From Sulfurihydrogenibium yellowstonense SS-5 (lineage in GTDB: Bacteria > Aquificota > Aquificia > Aquificales > Hydrogenothermaceae): a stretch of DNA of 5,084 nt. The notes beneath the pieces are model-generated. The model was not told the DNA's origin. It saw nothing but the letters and a program-made list of their open reading frames with translations, and searched no databases. The position numbers and the translations under genes were made by a program. The stretch covers positions 1 through 5,084 of the forward strand of contig NZ_ABZS01000124.1 in the NCBI RefSeq assembly GCF_000173615.1. Reading direction: 5' to 3'. Positions 1 to 5,084 of this stretch are shown piece after piece. Each line of letters begins with the position of its first letter. The stretch's first letter is position 1.

Positions 1-1134
1 GAAGAAGTAGGGACATCTACCTACATTCAGAGAATTAATACACTTGAAAGAAAGCTTTTAAAGCAAGTAAAAGAATTAGATGATGTTATACAAAAACATC
101 CAGAAATAATCTTTAGATTGCAAGTTGTAGAGTTTGCCTTAAAACACTCAGTAAAACTTGCAGTGGAAGCTTTTGGTGTATCAAAATCTACCATATACAG
201 ATGGATTAAAGAGTATGAAAGCAGTAATAACAATCCAGTATCTTTAAAAAATTGTTATGTGTCAAAAAAAGGAATGAAGTTAGAAAAATTACAAAAAATA
301 ACAGAAAAACATAAACAGTTAGTTTTAGAAATCAGAAAAAAACATCCTAAGCTTGGAAAAGAAAAAATAAAGGTTTTACTTGATGAGCTTTGTAAGCAGC
401 ACAACATTCCTACGATATCTGTAAGTTCAATTGGAAATATAATAAAGATGCTTAAAGATGAAAGGAAGTTAAATCATGAGTATGCCAGGCAAAGAATCAC
501 AATCAACGGAAGAACTGGAGAGTTAATGGTAAAAGAAATTAAAAAGAAAACAAAGAAAGATAGATATAAAGACAAAAAACCAACAAAACCAGGAGAATTA
601 GTACAAATAGATACTAAGCATGAATATGTAAATGGTAGAAAAGTTTATATATTTGTAGCCAAAGATGTAAAAACAAGAATCTCCTTTACTTTTGCATATG
701 ACAGGCTAAACAGTAAAAATGCGAAAGACTTTTTAGAGAAATTGATAAAAGCAATGCCATTTGAGATAAAAGGTATACAAACAGATAATGGCAGTGAATT
801 CTTAGGCGAGTTTACCAAAGCATTAAAGAAAAAAGATATAAAACATTATTTTAACTATCCAAGATATCCAAAAGGACAAGCATATGTAGAGAGAATGAAT
901 AGGACATTATAGGATGAATTTATCATGTACTACGAAGATTATGAATTAAAAGACATTTATGAGTTTAATAAAAAGATGTTGCAATATATGTTATGGTATA
1001 ACACAGAAAGACCTCATCATAGTTTAAACAAAAAATCACCTTTACAATACTTTTGTGATATTATAAATTCAAATAAATCGGAATTTTCCCAAACTGGTAT
1101 GACTTATACACAAATAAGACTATCCTTTCTCTGA
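1..1134 (+). pseudogene. DDE transposase (rve integrase fold, IS481/IS3-like), 5'-truncated by the window edge and interrupted by an amber stop
   Basis: The frame is open from base 1, so the start lies off the left edge. It reads to a TAG at 910-912, continues in the same frame from 913 and ends at TGA 1132-1134. Joined, this gives about 377 codons. Visible in order: a helix-turn-helix around 157-216 (LAVEAFGVSKSTIYRWIKEY), a second HTH-like region around 320-460, then an RNase H-like catalytic core. Its acidic triad is Asp in QIDTKH (610-612), Asp in QTDNGSEF (784-786) and Glu in AYVERMNRTL (889-891), with 34 residues between the last two. The end has the family signature YNTERPHHSLNKKSPLQYF. 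Such enzymes cut and join insertion-sequence ends. The stop falls one codon after NRTL, where relatives usually have Gln or another residue followed by an acidic one, so one CAG-to-TAG change would explain it. The triad lies upstream of the stop but the conserved C-terminal segment is lost, so the copy is probably inactive. Exact IS family is not certain. Confidence 0.88.
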
Positions 1135-1157
1135 TGCTTACCATTCAAACTTTCCCT

Positions 1158-1196
1158 GTTATTCTGAGGCCGTAAGGTCGAAGGATCTCATTTTTT
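1158..1196 (+). repeat. Hairpin repeat unit with GNRA loop and T-run (copy 1), possible terminator
   Basis: ATTCT (1161-1165) pairs with AGGAT (1182-1186, one G-U). Next come facing GA/GA dinucleotides (1166-1167 and 1180-1181) that could form sheared tandem G-A pairs. Then GGCC (1168-1171) pairs with GGTC (1176-1179, one G-U), closed by the tetraloop GTAA, a GNRA loop. CTCA and six T follow (1191-1196), so on the plus strand it could end transcription coming from the transposase side. The outer sequence (TTATTCTGAG...GAAGGATCT) resembles the left arm of the element at 3165-3254, so I read it as one half-unit of an interspersed repeat. No matching opposite arm is visible between 1197 and 1332. 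Confidence 0.5.
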
Positions 1197-1332
1197 AAAT
1201 TTTACAAAAACCGCTAATTTCTCATCCAAGGTTTGCAAAAAAGACATAGTAAATGTTATTCTTAGCTTGGCTTTGAGATATGGGAGGTTTATAAAAATCT
1301 TTGTCCACAGCTCTTTATAGCTCACTTTTAAA

Positions 1333-1680
1333 TCCCACAGCCTTGGAGTAAGCCGGATTCTGTTTTAGTGGTCATTTATCTAAGCTCCCAACCCGAAGGC
1401 ATCGGCCGGGCAAGCCTAATAGCGCCTTCCTACTTGGGATTGCTCCGGGAGAGGGTTGCCAACCTGCAATGTCACCACTGCAGGTAGTGGGCTCTTACCC
1501 CACTTTTTCACCCTTGCCTCCATGACCACACCTAAAGAGGTGTGCGGATCGGCGGTTTATTTTCTGTGGCCCTATCTGTAAGGTTACCCCTACCTGCCTT
1601 TCGGCAGCTCCCTGCCCTGTGGAGTCCGGACTTTCCTCAGTAGCTTAAAAGCTACCGCGAACCACCTCAAGGCTGTGGGA
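1333..1680 (-). ncRNA. rnpB: RNase P RNA (bacterial, P18-less)
   Basis: This is the catalytic RNA of RNase P, which removes 5' leaders from pre-tRNAs. Read on the minus strand, it has the universal P4 5' strand GAGGAAAGTCCGGAC (1624-1638) and its 3' partner ACAGAATCCGGCTTA (1349-1363). It also has the conserved blocks CCACAGAAAATAAACCGCC (around 1550-1569), GGCAAGGGTGAAA (around 1507-1519), GGGTAAGAGCCCACTAC (around 1484-1500) and AGATAAATGAC (around 1371-1381). The ends are set by a perfect 13-bp P1 helix, 1668-1680 with 1333-1345. P15 is TCCCAA/TTGGGA (1434-1439 with 1386-1391), with a GGT beside its 3' strand fitting the tRNA CCA-binding loop. Only five bases separate P15 from the AGATAAATGAC block, where E. 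coli carries the P18 hairpin, so P18 is missing. Length is 348 nt. The gene has its own promoter, divergent from the encapsulin gene. No clear terminator is seen below 1333. Confidence 0.97.
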
Positions 1681-1685
1681 TAAAT

Positions 1686-1714
1686 AATATATTTCGCTTA
1701 CTAAAATTTGACAA
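1686..1714 (-). promoter_or_regulatory. rnpB promoter (sigma70-like)
   Basis: On the minus strand, TTGTCA (1714-1709, five of six matches to TTGACA) and TATATT (1691-1686, five of six matches to TATAAT) are separated by exactly 17 bases. The start expected about 7 bases after the -10 coincides with the first base of the P1 helix at about 1680. Little or no 5' trimming of the RNA would then be needed. The agreement of spacing, hexamers and the independently set RNA end supports the call. Confidence 0.75.
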
Positions 1715-1737
1715 GGTAAAATTTCTGTTTAAATTTA

Positions 1738-1746
1738 TGCTATAAT
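1738..1746 (+). promoter_or_regulatory. Encapsulin operon promoter, extended -10 (TGCTATAAT)
   Basis: A perfect TATAAT (1741-1746) is preceded by TGC, giving a consensus extended -10, which can function with a poor -35. No good -35 lies at 16-18 bases. The TTGACA at 1708-1713 is 27 bases away and is probably just the other strand of the rnpB -35. Transcription would start near 1753, leaving a leader of about 17 bases that contains only the ribosome-binding site. Confidence 0.6.
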
Positions 1747-1769
1747 TACATTCATATTGGAGGAAAGCT

Positions 1770-2606
1770 ATGGAATTTTTAAAAAGAAATGAAGCTCCTT
1801 TATCAGAAAGCGATTGGGAAAGGATTGATAAAGTAGCAGTTGAAACAGCAAAAAGAGTTTTAGTAGGAAGAAGATTTATAGAAATCTCAGGACCATACGA
1901 TCCGTCTGTTCAGTTTGTTCCATATGATTATATAGAAGATGGAAATTCCGGAGCTTGTGGTCTTTTTGGTGAAGTAGATTGTGGTGTTGTAAAAGTTAAA
2001 GAAAGAAAAATACTTCCTCTGCCAATTATTTACAAAGATTTTAAAATTCATTGGAGAGACATAGAATCATCTAAAAAGTTTAATATTCCTATTGATTTTA
2101 GCGTTGCTGCTGCAGCTGCATCTCAGGTAGCTATTGCAGAAGATAGATTAATCTTTCATGGAGATATTGAAACAGGTTTTCCGGGATTATTAAACGTTGA
2201 AGGTAAAAATTCGATATCAATCTCTGAATGGAATCAAACAGGAGAAGCTTTTAAAGATATACTAAATGCTATCGTTAAATTAAATGAAAATGGATTTTAT
2301 AATAACTTTGCTTTGGTGTTAAATCCTCAAGATTATGCAATGCTACATAGATTATATGGAAATAGCGGCATTCTTGAAATAGACCAGATTAAAAAACTGT
2401 TTGACGTTGGAGTGTTTACAACGCCGGTTATACCACAATTTACGGCCGTTGTTGTATCAACCGGAATTGAAAATTTAGACCTATTTATATCTCAGGACAT
2501 GATAACATCATATTTAAACTATGATAATATGGATCATTATTTCCGTGTTTTTGAAATTTTAGCACTTAGAATTAAAAGACCCCAGTGTATATGTACGATC
2601 GAATAA
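1770..2606 (+). CDS. Encapsulin shell protein (family 1, HK97 fold, linocin M18-like)
   Basis: This protein self-assembles into an icosahedral nanocompartment that houses cargo enzymes, often ferritin-like proteins or DyP peroxidases acting in iron storage or oxidative stress. The 278-residue product begins MEFLKR.EAPLS...W..ID and continues GR.F....GPY, which closely matches the remembered Thermotoga maritima encapsulin N-terminal arm and cargo-docking region. LPLPIIYKDFKIHW aligns with the strand leading to the Trp that stacks on flavin in the T. maritima shell (here Trp95). AEDRLIFHGD, ALVLNP, FTTPVI and LFISQDM follow the phage-capsid-like P and A domains. It is about 14 residues longer than the T. 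maritima protein. Much of the difference lies in the E-loop region (about residues 50-80), which holds Cys63 and Cys71, and a C-x-C sits near the C-terminus (273, 275). The ATG at 1770 has GGAGGA at 1759-1764, five bases upstream. The next gene follows after 21 bases, suggesting an operon. No cargo gene or cargo-loading peptide is visible in the window. Confidence 0.95.
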   Translation: MEFLKRNEAPLSESDWERIDKVAVETAKRVLVGRRFIEISGPYDPSVQFVPYDYIEDGNSGACGLFGEVDCGVVKVKERKILPLPIIYKDFKIHWRDIESSKKFNIPIDFSVAAAAASQVAIAEDRLIFHGDIETGFPGLLNVEGKNSISISEWNQTGEAFKDILNAIVKLNENGFYNNFALVLNPQDYAMLHRLYGNSGILEIDQIKKLFDVGVFTTPVIPQFTAVVVSTGIENLDLFISQDMITSYLNYDNMDHYFRVFEILALRIKRPQCICTIE

Positions 2607-2627
2607 TTTTTATTATAGGAGGAATTT

Positions 2628-3086
2628 ATGAAGAAGCTTTTATCATTGGCTGTAGCAGGGTTTTTAATGCTAACTTTTACGTTGGCAAAAGCAGCAGACA
2701 TTGTGTTTATTGACACACCAACAGTAGTTAATAATTCAAAAGCTGGCAAAGATGCACAGAAGCTTTTAGAAGAAGCCGGAAAAAAAGCACAGGCTGAGAT
2801 TGAAGCCAAACAAAAAACATTAAAACAAGACCAAAAGTCTCAAGAAGAGTTCCAGGCTTTTGCTATACAAAAGCAACAAGAGGTTTTAAAAAGAAGGGAT
2901 GAACTTTTAGGTCAGTTTATGAACCTTGTTCAAAAGAATTTAGATGCTTTCGCAAAGGCTAAAAATTATTCATTAATCTTAGACAAGCAAGCTGTTCTTT
3001 ATGGAAAGCCAGAGTTGGATAAAACAGATGAATTTTTGAAATTCTTTGATTCAAACTATGAAAAATCTTCAGAAAAAATAAAATAA
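2628..3086 (+). CDS. Skp/OmpH-family periplasmic chaperone-like protein
   Basis: The 152-residue protein starts with a Sec signal peptide: two lysines, a hydrophobic core (about residues 4-19) and a likely cleavage after AKA (residue 22). The mature part has the OmpH/Skp layout. A short beta strand (DIVFIDT, 24-30) leads into the usual SKAGKDAQ segment. A long charged Lys/Glu/Gln-rich helical hairpin follows (about 43-112, likely coiled coil), then a closing strand segment YSLILDKQAVLYG (114-126). The family forms jellyfish-like trimers that hold unfolded outer-membrane proteins in the periplasm on their way to the BAM complex. The ATG at 2628 is preceded by a strong AGGAGGA at 2617-2623. With 21 bases after the encapsulin stop and no promoter between them, it is probably co-transcribed with it. 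Its C-terminus (SSEKIK) does not look like an encapsulin cargo-loading peptide, and as an exported protein it would not meet a cytoplasmic shell. The more usual neighbours of skp (bamA, lpxD, fabZ) are absent here. Confidence 0.9.
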   Translation: MKKLLSLAVAGFLMLTFTLAKAADIVFIDTPTVVNNSKAGKDAQKLLEEAGKKAQAEIEAKQKTLKQDQKSQEEFQAFAIQKQQEVLKRRDELLGQFMNLVQKNLDAFAKAKNYSLILDKQAVLYGKPELDKTDEFLKFFDSNYEKSSEKIK

Positions 3087-3106
3087 TTTAATTCCCAAAT
3101 TTGCCT

Positions 3107-3133
3107 GGGTGGACATCGTGTCTGCCCTTGTTT
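3107..3133 (+). terminator. Intrinsic terminator of the encapsulin-skp operon
   Basis: GGGTGGACA (3107-3115) and TGTCTGCCC (3119-3127) form a nine-pair stem with two adjacent G-U wobbles and a TCG loop, followed by TTGTTT (3128-3133). It begins 20 bases after the Skp-like stop codon and is GC-rich against AT-rich surroundings. The T-run is interrupted by one G, so termination strength is uncertain. Confidence 0.6.
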
Positions 3134-3164
3134 CATTAATCCTAAGACTGTTACAAAATCCACA

Positions 3165-3254
3165 TCGTCATTCTGCAGCCGGCGAAGAATCTTATGTTTT
3201 TTTCAAGCTAAAAAATCAAAAAAGAGATCTCTCGGCTTACAAACTCGGGATGTC
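3165..3254. repeat. Degenerate inverted-repeat (MITE/REP-like) element, copy 2
   Basis: The left arm at 3165-3194 contains GTCATTCTG...CGAAGAATCTT. The right arm at 3223-3254 (AGAGATCTCTCGGC...CGGGATGTCA), reverse-complemented, reads TGACATCCCGAG...CCGAGAGATCTCT, the same type of sequence with mismatches and a small insertion. The arms enclose about 28 bases of A/T-rich DNA with runs of T and A. The left arm also resembles the hairpin unit at 1158-1190. Elements with a TCATTCTGAG..CGAAGAATCTC core recur between genes in many bacterial genomes, which is recalled knowledge. A 62-codon open frame crossing it (3109-3297) is a by-product and not called. Confidence 0.5.
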
Positions 3255-3389
3255 AAGGAAAGGCAAGTTTACAAAAATTTTGGAGCACTTCCATTAATCC
3301 TGTACAATTTTGTCTCATACTTTGGATCAGAAATTGAGATTATTATAAAAATATGCCCTTCAGACCAAAGCCTTCAAAATGAGTAAAGA

Positions 3390-3604
3390 TTAATAATTAC
3401 AAGTTAAGCATGTGTCTAATTTCTCGCCCTCACCTTTACCTGCGGCCAATTCATGAACTGTCCCCAGTATCCCTTTAACATCCCGCAGCTGTAACAAAAA
3501 ATCTGTAATATTTTGAATTTTTTATCCAAGGCGTCCTGAATATAACAACAATCAAAAACAACACTCTTAAACCGGCTCAAGAACAGATGGCAAAAGACAA
3601 CATC
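3390..3604 (-). other. Unexplained purine-rich minus-strand stretch, possible gene remnant or intergenic repeat
   Basis: The minus strand is stop-free for 62 codons in one frame (3604 down to 3419, ending at TAG 3418-3416) and for 43 codons in another (3521 down to 3393, ending at TAA 3392-3390). Neither has a good start with a ribosome-binding site. The stretch 3421-3490 is clearly richer in G and C than its surroundings, with G on the minus strand. It includes a near-palindrome centred on TTCATGAA (3444-3463) of the kind found in dispersed intergenic repeats. I recognise no protein family in either frame. I see nothing else in 3255-3660 beyond AT-rich DNA. Confidence 0.25.
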
Positions 3605-3676
3605 TTAATTTACATAATCTTAACCAACCCTTCATATTCCCTTAACACCCTATGTGTATATTAATAGTAAAACTAT

Positions 3677-3682
3677 AGGAGG
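3677..3682 (+). promoter_or_regulatory. Ribosome-binding site that sets the zinc-ribbon start
   Basis: AGGAGG lies eight bases before the ATG at 3691, an ideal distance. The in-frame GTG at 3682 overlaps the Shine-Dalgarno sequence itself and so cannot be the start. A TATATT at 3657-3662 is a possible -10 for the gene, but no convincing -35 is seen, so no promoter is called. Confidence 0.8.
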
Positions 3683-3690
3683 TGTTAAAG

Positions 3691-3876
3691 ATGAAAACAT
3701 TAGAAAAATTAGAAGTTGATTTCAAAGAAGTAAGTTTCTTATGCAAATGTGGTGAAGAAAACAAGAAAGTGATTTTAGTAATCAATGGTTATGGTTTTGA
3801 TGATGTTAAATGTAAAAATTGCGGAAGAAGAGCTATGGTTGAGTATGATAATAAAGTTATATCTGTTAAATCTTGA
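3691..3876 (+). CDS. Small four-cysteine zinc-ribbon-like protein of unknown function
   Basis: The 61-residue protein carries C-x-C-G (Cys18, Cys20) and C-x-x-C-G (Cys41, Cys44) about 20 residues apart. This is the layout of a small zinc ribbon with two knuckles joined by a beta hairpin (VILVINGYGFDDV). It has no signal peptide or membrane segment, so it is probably cytoplasmic. Small zinc ribbons bind nucleic acids or proteins, but nothing here points to a particular partner, and I do not recognise a named family. The first pair is C-x-C rather than the usual C-x-x-C, so metal binding is an inference. The start is fixed by AGGAGG at 3677-3682. It appears to be a single-gene unit: about 600 bases separate it from the operon upstream, and the next gene is convergent, overlapping its last 11 bases. 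Confidence 0.82.
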   Translation: MKTLEKLEVDFKEVSFLCKCGEENKKVILVINGYGFDDVKCKNCGRRAMVEYDNKVISVKS

Positions 3877-5084
3877 TTAAAGAAAAAACTACCATAGCTA
3901 AAATATTCAAAATAAAACCAAAGAAAATACCAAGCTCTTCTTCTTTAAGGAAAAAATAAAAGATAAACCATACCAAAAACCCTAAAACCATTGACGCTAA
4001 GGCTCCTTTTGAATTTGCCTTTTTCCAATACAGTCCGAGTATAAACGGAGCAAACAACGACACGAGAGTTAAAACAGACGATAACCCTACCAAGTTGTAA
4101 ATCGATTCACCGGAGTATGCTAACAAAAGAGATATTAACGCAACCAGAAAGACCGACAATCTTGTTATATTTAACAAAGCCAAATCTGATAAATGATTAA
4201 AAAATTTTTTTATAATGTTTTCGCTTAACAATGCCGATGGTGCTAAAATTGCAGCTGTTGCCGTACTTAATACAGCAGATAAAAGACCTGCAAAAAATAG
4301 ATACTTTGTAATTGGAGAAGTATTTAAATATACATAATCAAGCAAAGTTTTATCTGTTTTAAATCCAAAATTAAAGTATATGACCAAGACAGTAATCAGT
4401 GGAATGATTGCAACTGTAAGATACATAAGTCCGGCTATTATTGAAGACTTATAGGCTACGTCCTCAGATTTAGATGACATAAAACGCTGAAAAAGGTCTT
4501 GTCCAGGTAGAGATCCAAGTCCTATAGTAATCCATGCAACTATGTATAGAATTATGCTTTTTATGTCTAACTCCGGTAAGATGTTAAAGTAGCTTGATGG
4601 TATTTTTTCTAAGGCTTGCAACCCGCCTGCTTTGATTAAAATTTCTCCAAAAATAAAAAAGATGCTTATAAGAATTACAATTGTTTGAATAAAGTCTGTT
4701 AAAGCAACAGACCACATACCACCAAAAAACGTCATAAGAAGTGAAATCAAAAAAGCTATAAATATTGATATTTCTAAATTTAAATCTGTGATAGTTTTTA
4801 AGACCAATCCAAAAGCTACGTACTGAGCAGCTATCCATCCAAAGTAAGATATTATCAAAAAAAACGATGCTAAAACTTCTACTTTCTCACCATACTTTAC
4901 TTTAAAAAAATCTCCAAACGTTAAAAGATTCATTCTATACAATGGCTTAACAATAAATAGTCCGGCCAAAATTAAACATAGGGCAGCGCCAAAAGGTTCT
5001 TCTATTACTTTTATAAATCCACCTTCTAAAACTTCCTGAGTTGCTCCAAGAATGGTTTCTGAGCCAAACCATGTTGCAAATAAT
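3866..5084 (-). CDS. Sodium:solute symporter (SSS family), N-terminus off the right edge
   Basis: This is an inner-membrane carrier that couples Na+ (or another cation) influx to uptake of a small solute. The frame is open from the right edge (about 406 codons) to TAA at 3868-3866. A TTG at 4969-4967 could be mistaken for a start, but the coding frame clearly continues upstream: FATWFGSETILGA and then PFGAALCLILAGLF match the conserved second and third helices of the family. Roughly 11-12 hydrophobic segments follow. They include the SSS hallmark GGMWSVALTDFIQT with helices on both sides, GLGSLPGQDLFQRF, and LSAVLSTATAAILAPSALLSEN. The Ser-Thr in the last (4262-4267) aligns with the Na+-site Ser340/Thr341 of E. 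coli PutP. Many members have an Asp two residues after the Ser-Thr pair, but here it is Thr (STAT). Family members are usually 450-550 residues, so about 50-100 residues are missing. The substrate cannot be told from sequence. The gene converges on the zinc-ribbon gene. Confidence 0.93.
   Translation of the reverse strand, partial: LFATWFGSETILGATQEVLEGGFIKVIEEPFGAALCLILAGLFIVKPLYRMNLLTFGDFFKVKYGEKVEVLASFFLIISYFGWIAAQYVAFGLVLKTITDLNLEISIFIAFLISLLMTFFGGMWSVALTDFIQTIVILISIFFIFGEILIKAGGLQALEKIPSSYFNILPELDIKSIILYIVAWITIGLGSLPGQDLFQRFMSSKSEDVAYKSSIIAGLMYLTVAIIPLITVLVIYFNFGFKTDKTLLDYVYLNTSPITKYLFFAGLLSAVLSTATAAILAPSALLSENIIKKFFNHLSDLALLNITRLSVFLVALISLLLAYSGESIYNLVGLSSVLTLVSLFAPFILGLYWKKANSKGALASMVLGFLVWFIFYFFLKEEELGIFFGFILNILAMVVFSLIKI

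Noticed and set aside
27..233. 68-codon minus-strand open frame opposite the transposase
   Set aside because: It is antisense to a transposase frame that carries a clear helix-turn-helix, and shows no start signals.
925..1134. A separate small gene starting at ATG 925
   Set aside because: It is in the same frame as the transposase and encodes the family's C-terminal signature, so it is the tail of the broken gene. No ribosome-binding site is evident before the ATG.
1290..1332. Terminator for rnpB just beyond its 3' end
   Set aside because: Only a four-base AGCT repeat around ATAAAG is present on the minus strand, without a following T-run, so it is too weak to call.
1708..1713. TTGACA as the -35 of the encapsulin promoter
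   Set aside because: It is 27 bases from the TATAAT, too far for a normal spacer, and it is largely the complement of the better-placed rnpB -35.
2537..2809. 90-codon minus-strand open frame across the encapsulin-Skp junction
   Set aside because: It lies antisense to two well-supported genes and has no family resemblance; it is a frame shadow.
3109..3297. 62-codon plus-strand open frame starting ATGGACATCG
   Set aside because: It starts inside the terminator hairpin, has no ribosome-binding site and runs through the inverted-repeat element. Its protein shows no domain or natural composition.
3319..3370. Inverted repeat CTTTGG / CCAAAG around 3319-3370
   Set aside because: Six pairs separated by about 36 bases with a poorly matched extension is within chance expectation.
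4584..4838. 84-codon minus-strand open frame inside the symporter
   Set aside because: It is out of frame with a clearly recognised transporter and has aromatic- and Cys-rich nonsense composition.
3867..4969. Symporter starting at TTG 4969
   Set aside because: The frame continues upstream to the window edge with conserved family sequence (FATWFGSETILGA and PFGAALCLILAG), so the true start lies outside.

Overview
The window is AT-rich DNA from a thermophilic bacterium, most likely the Aquificota family Hydrogenothermaceae (Sulfurihydrogenibium-like). The best clue is an RNase P RNA gene on the minus strand that lacks helix P18. RNase P RNAs without P18 are, from memory, described from Sulfurihydrogenibium and Persephonella, whereas Aquifex itself has no RNase P RNA. 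The AT-rich, lysine-rich coding style and a Thermotoga-like encapsulin fit this placement, but no 16S or similar marker is present, so the taxonomy is an inference.

Layout: (1) 1-1134 (+), the body and 3' end of a DDE transposase gene entering from the left edge and broken by an in-frame amber codon. (2) 1135-1332, non-coding, with a GNRA-capped hairpin repeat followed by a T-run. (3) 1333-1680 (-), rnpB. (4) 1681-1769, a compact divergent promoter region between rnpB and the next operon. (5) 1770-3086 (+), a probable two-gene operon of an encapsulin shell protein and a secreted Skp/OmpH-like periplasmic chaperone, closed by a likely intrinsic terminator. (6) About 600 bases without a convincing gene (3087-3690), holding that terminator, a degenerate inverted-repeat element related to the repeat near 1160, and a purine-rich minus-strand stretch that may be a decayed gene or an intergenic repeat. 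(7) 3691-3876 (+), a 61-residue four-cysteine zinc-ribbon-like protein. (8) 3866-5084 (-), a sodium:solute symporter whose N-terminus lies beyond the right edge; its 3' end overlaps the zinc-ribbon gene by 11 bases.

Functionally this is a mix of housekeeping RNA (tRNA 5' maturation), a protein nanocompartment, envelope biogenesis and membrane transport, with a decaying insertion sequence at one side. The most interesting points are the encapsulin with no cargo gene beside it and an Skp-like chaperone behind it, the P18-less RNase P RNA fired divergently from the encapsulin operon, and the two diverged copies of an interspersed hairpin repeat.
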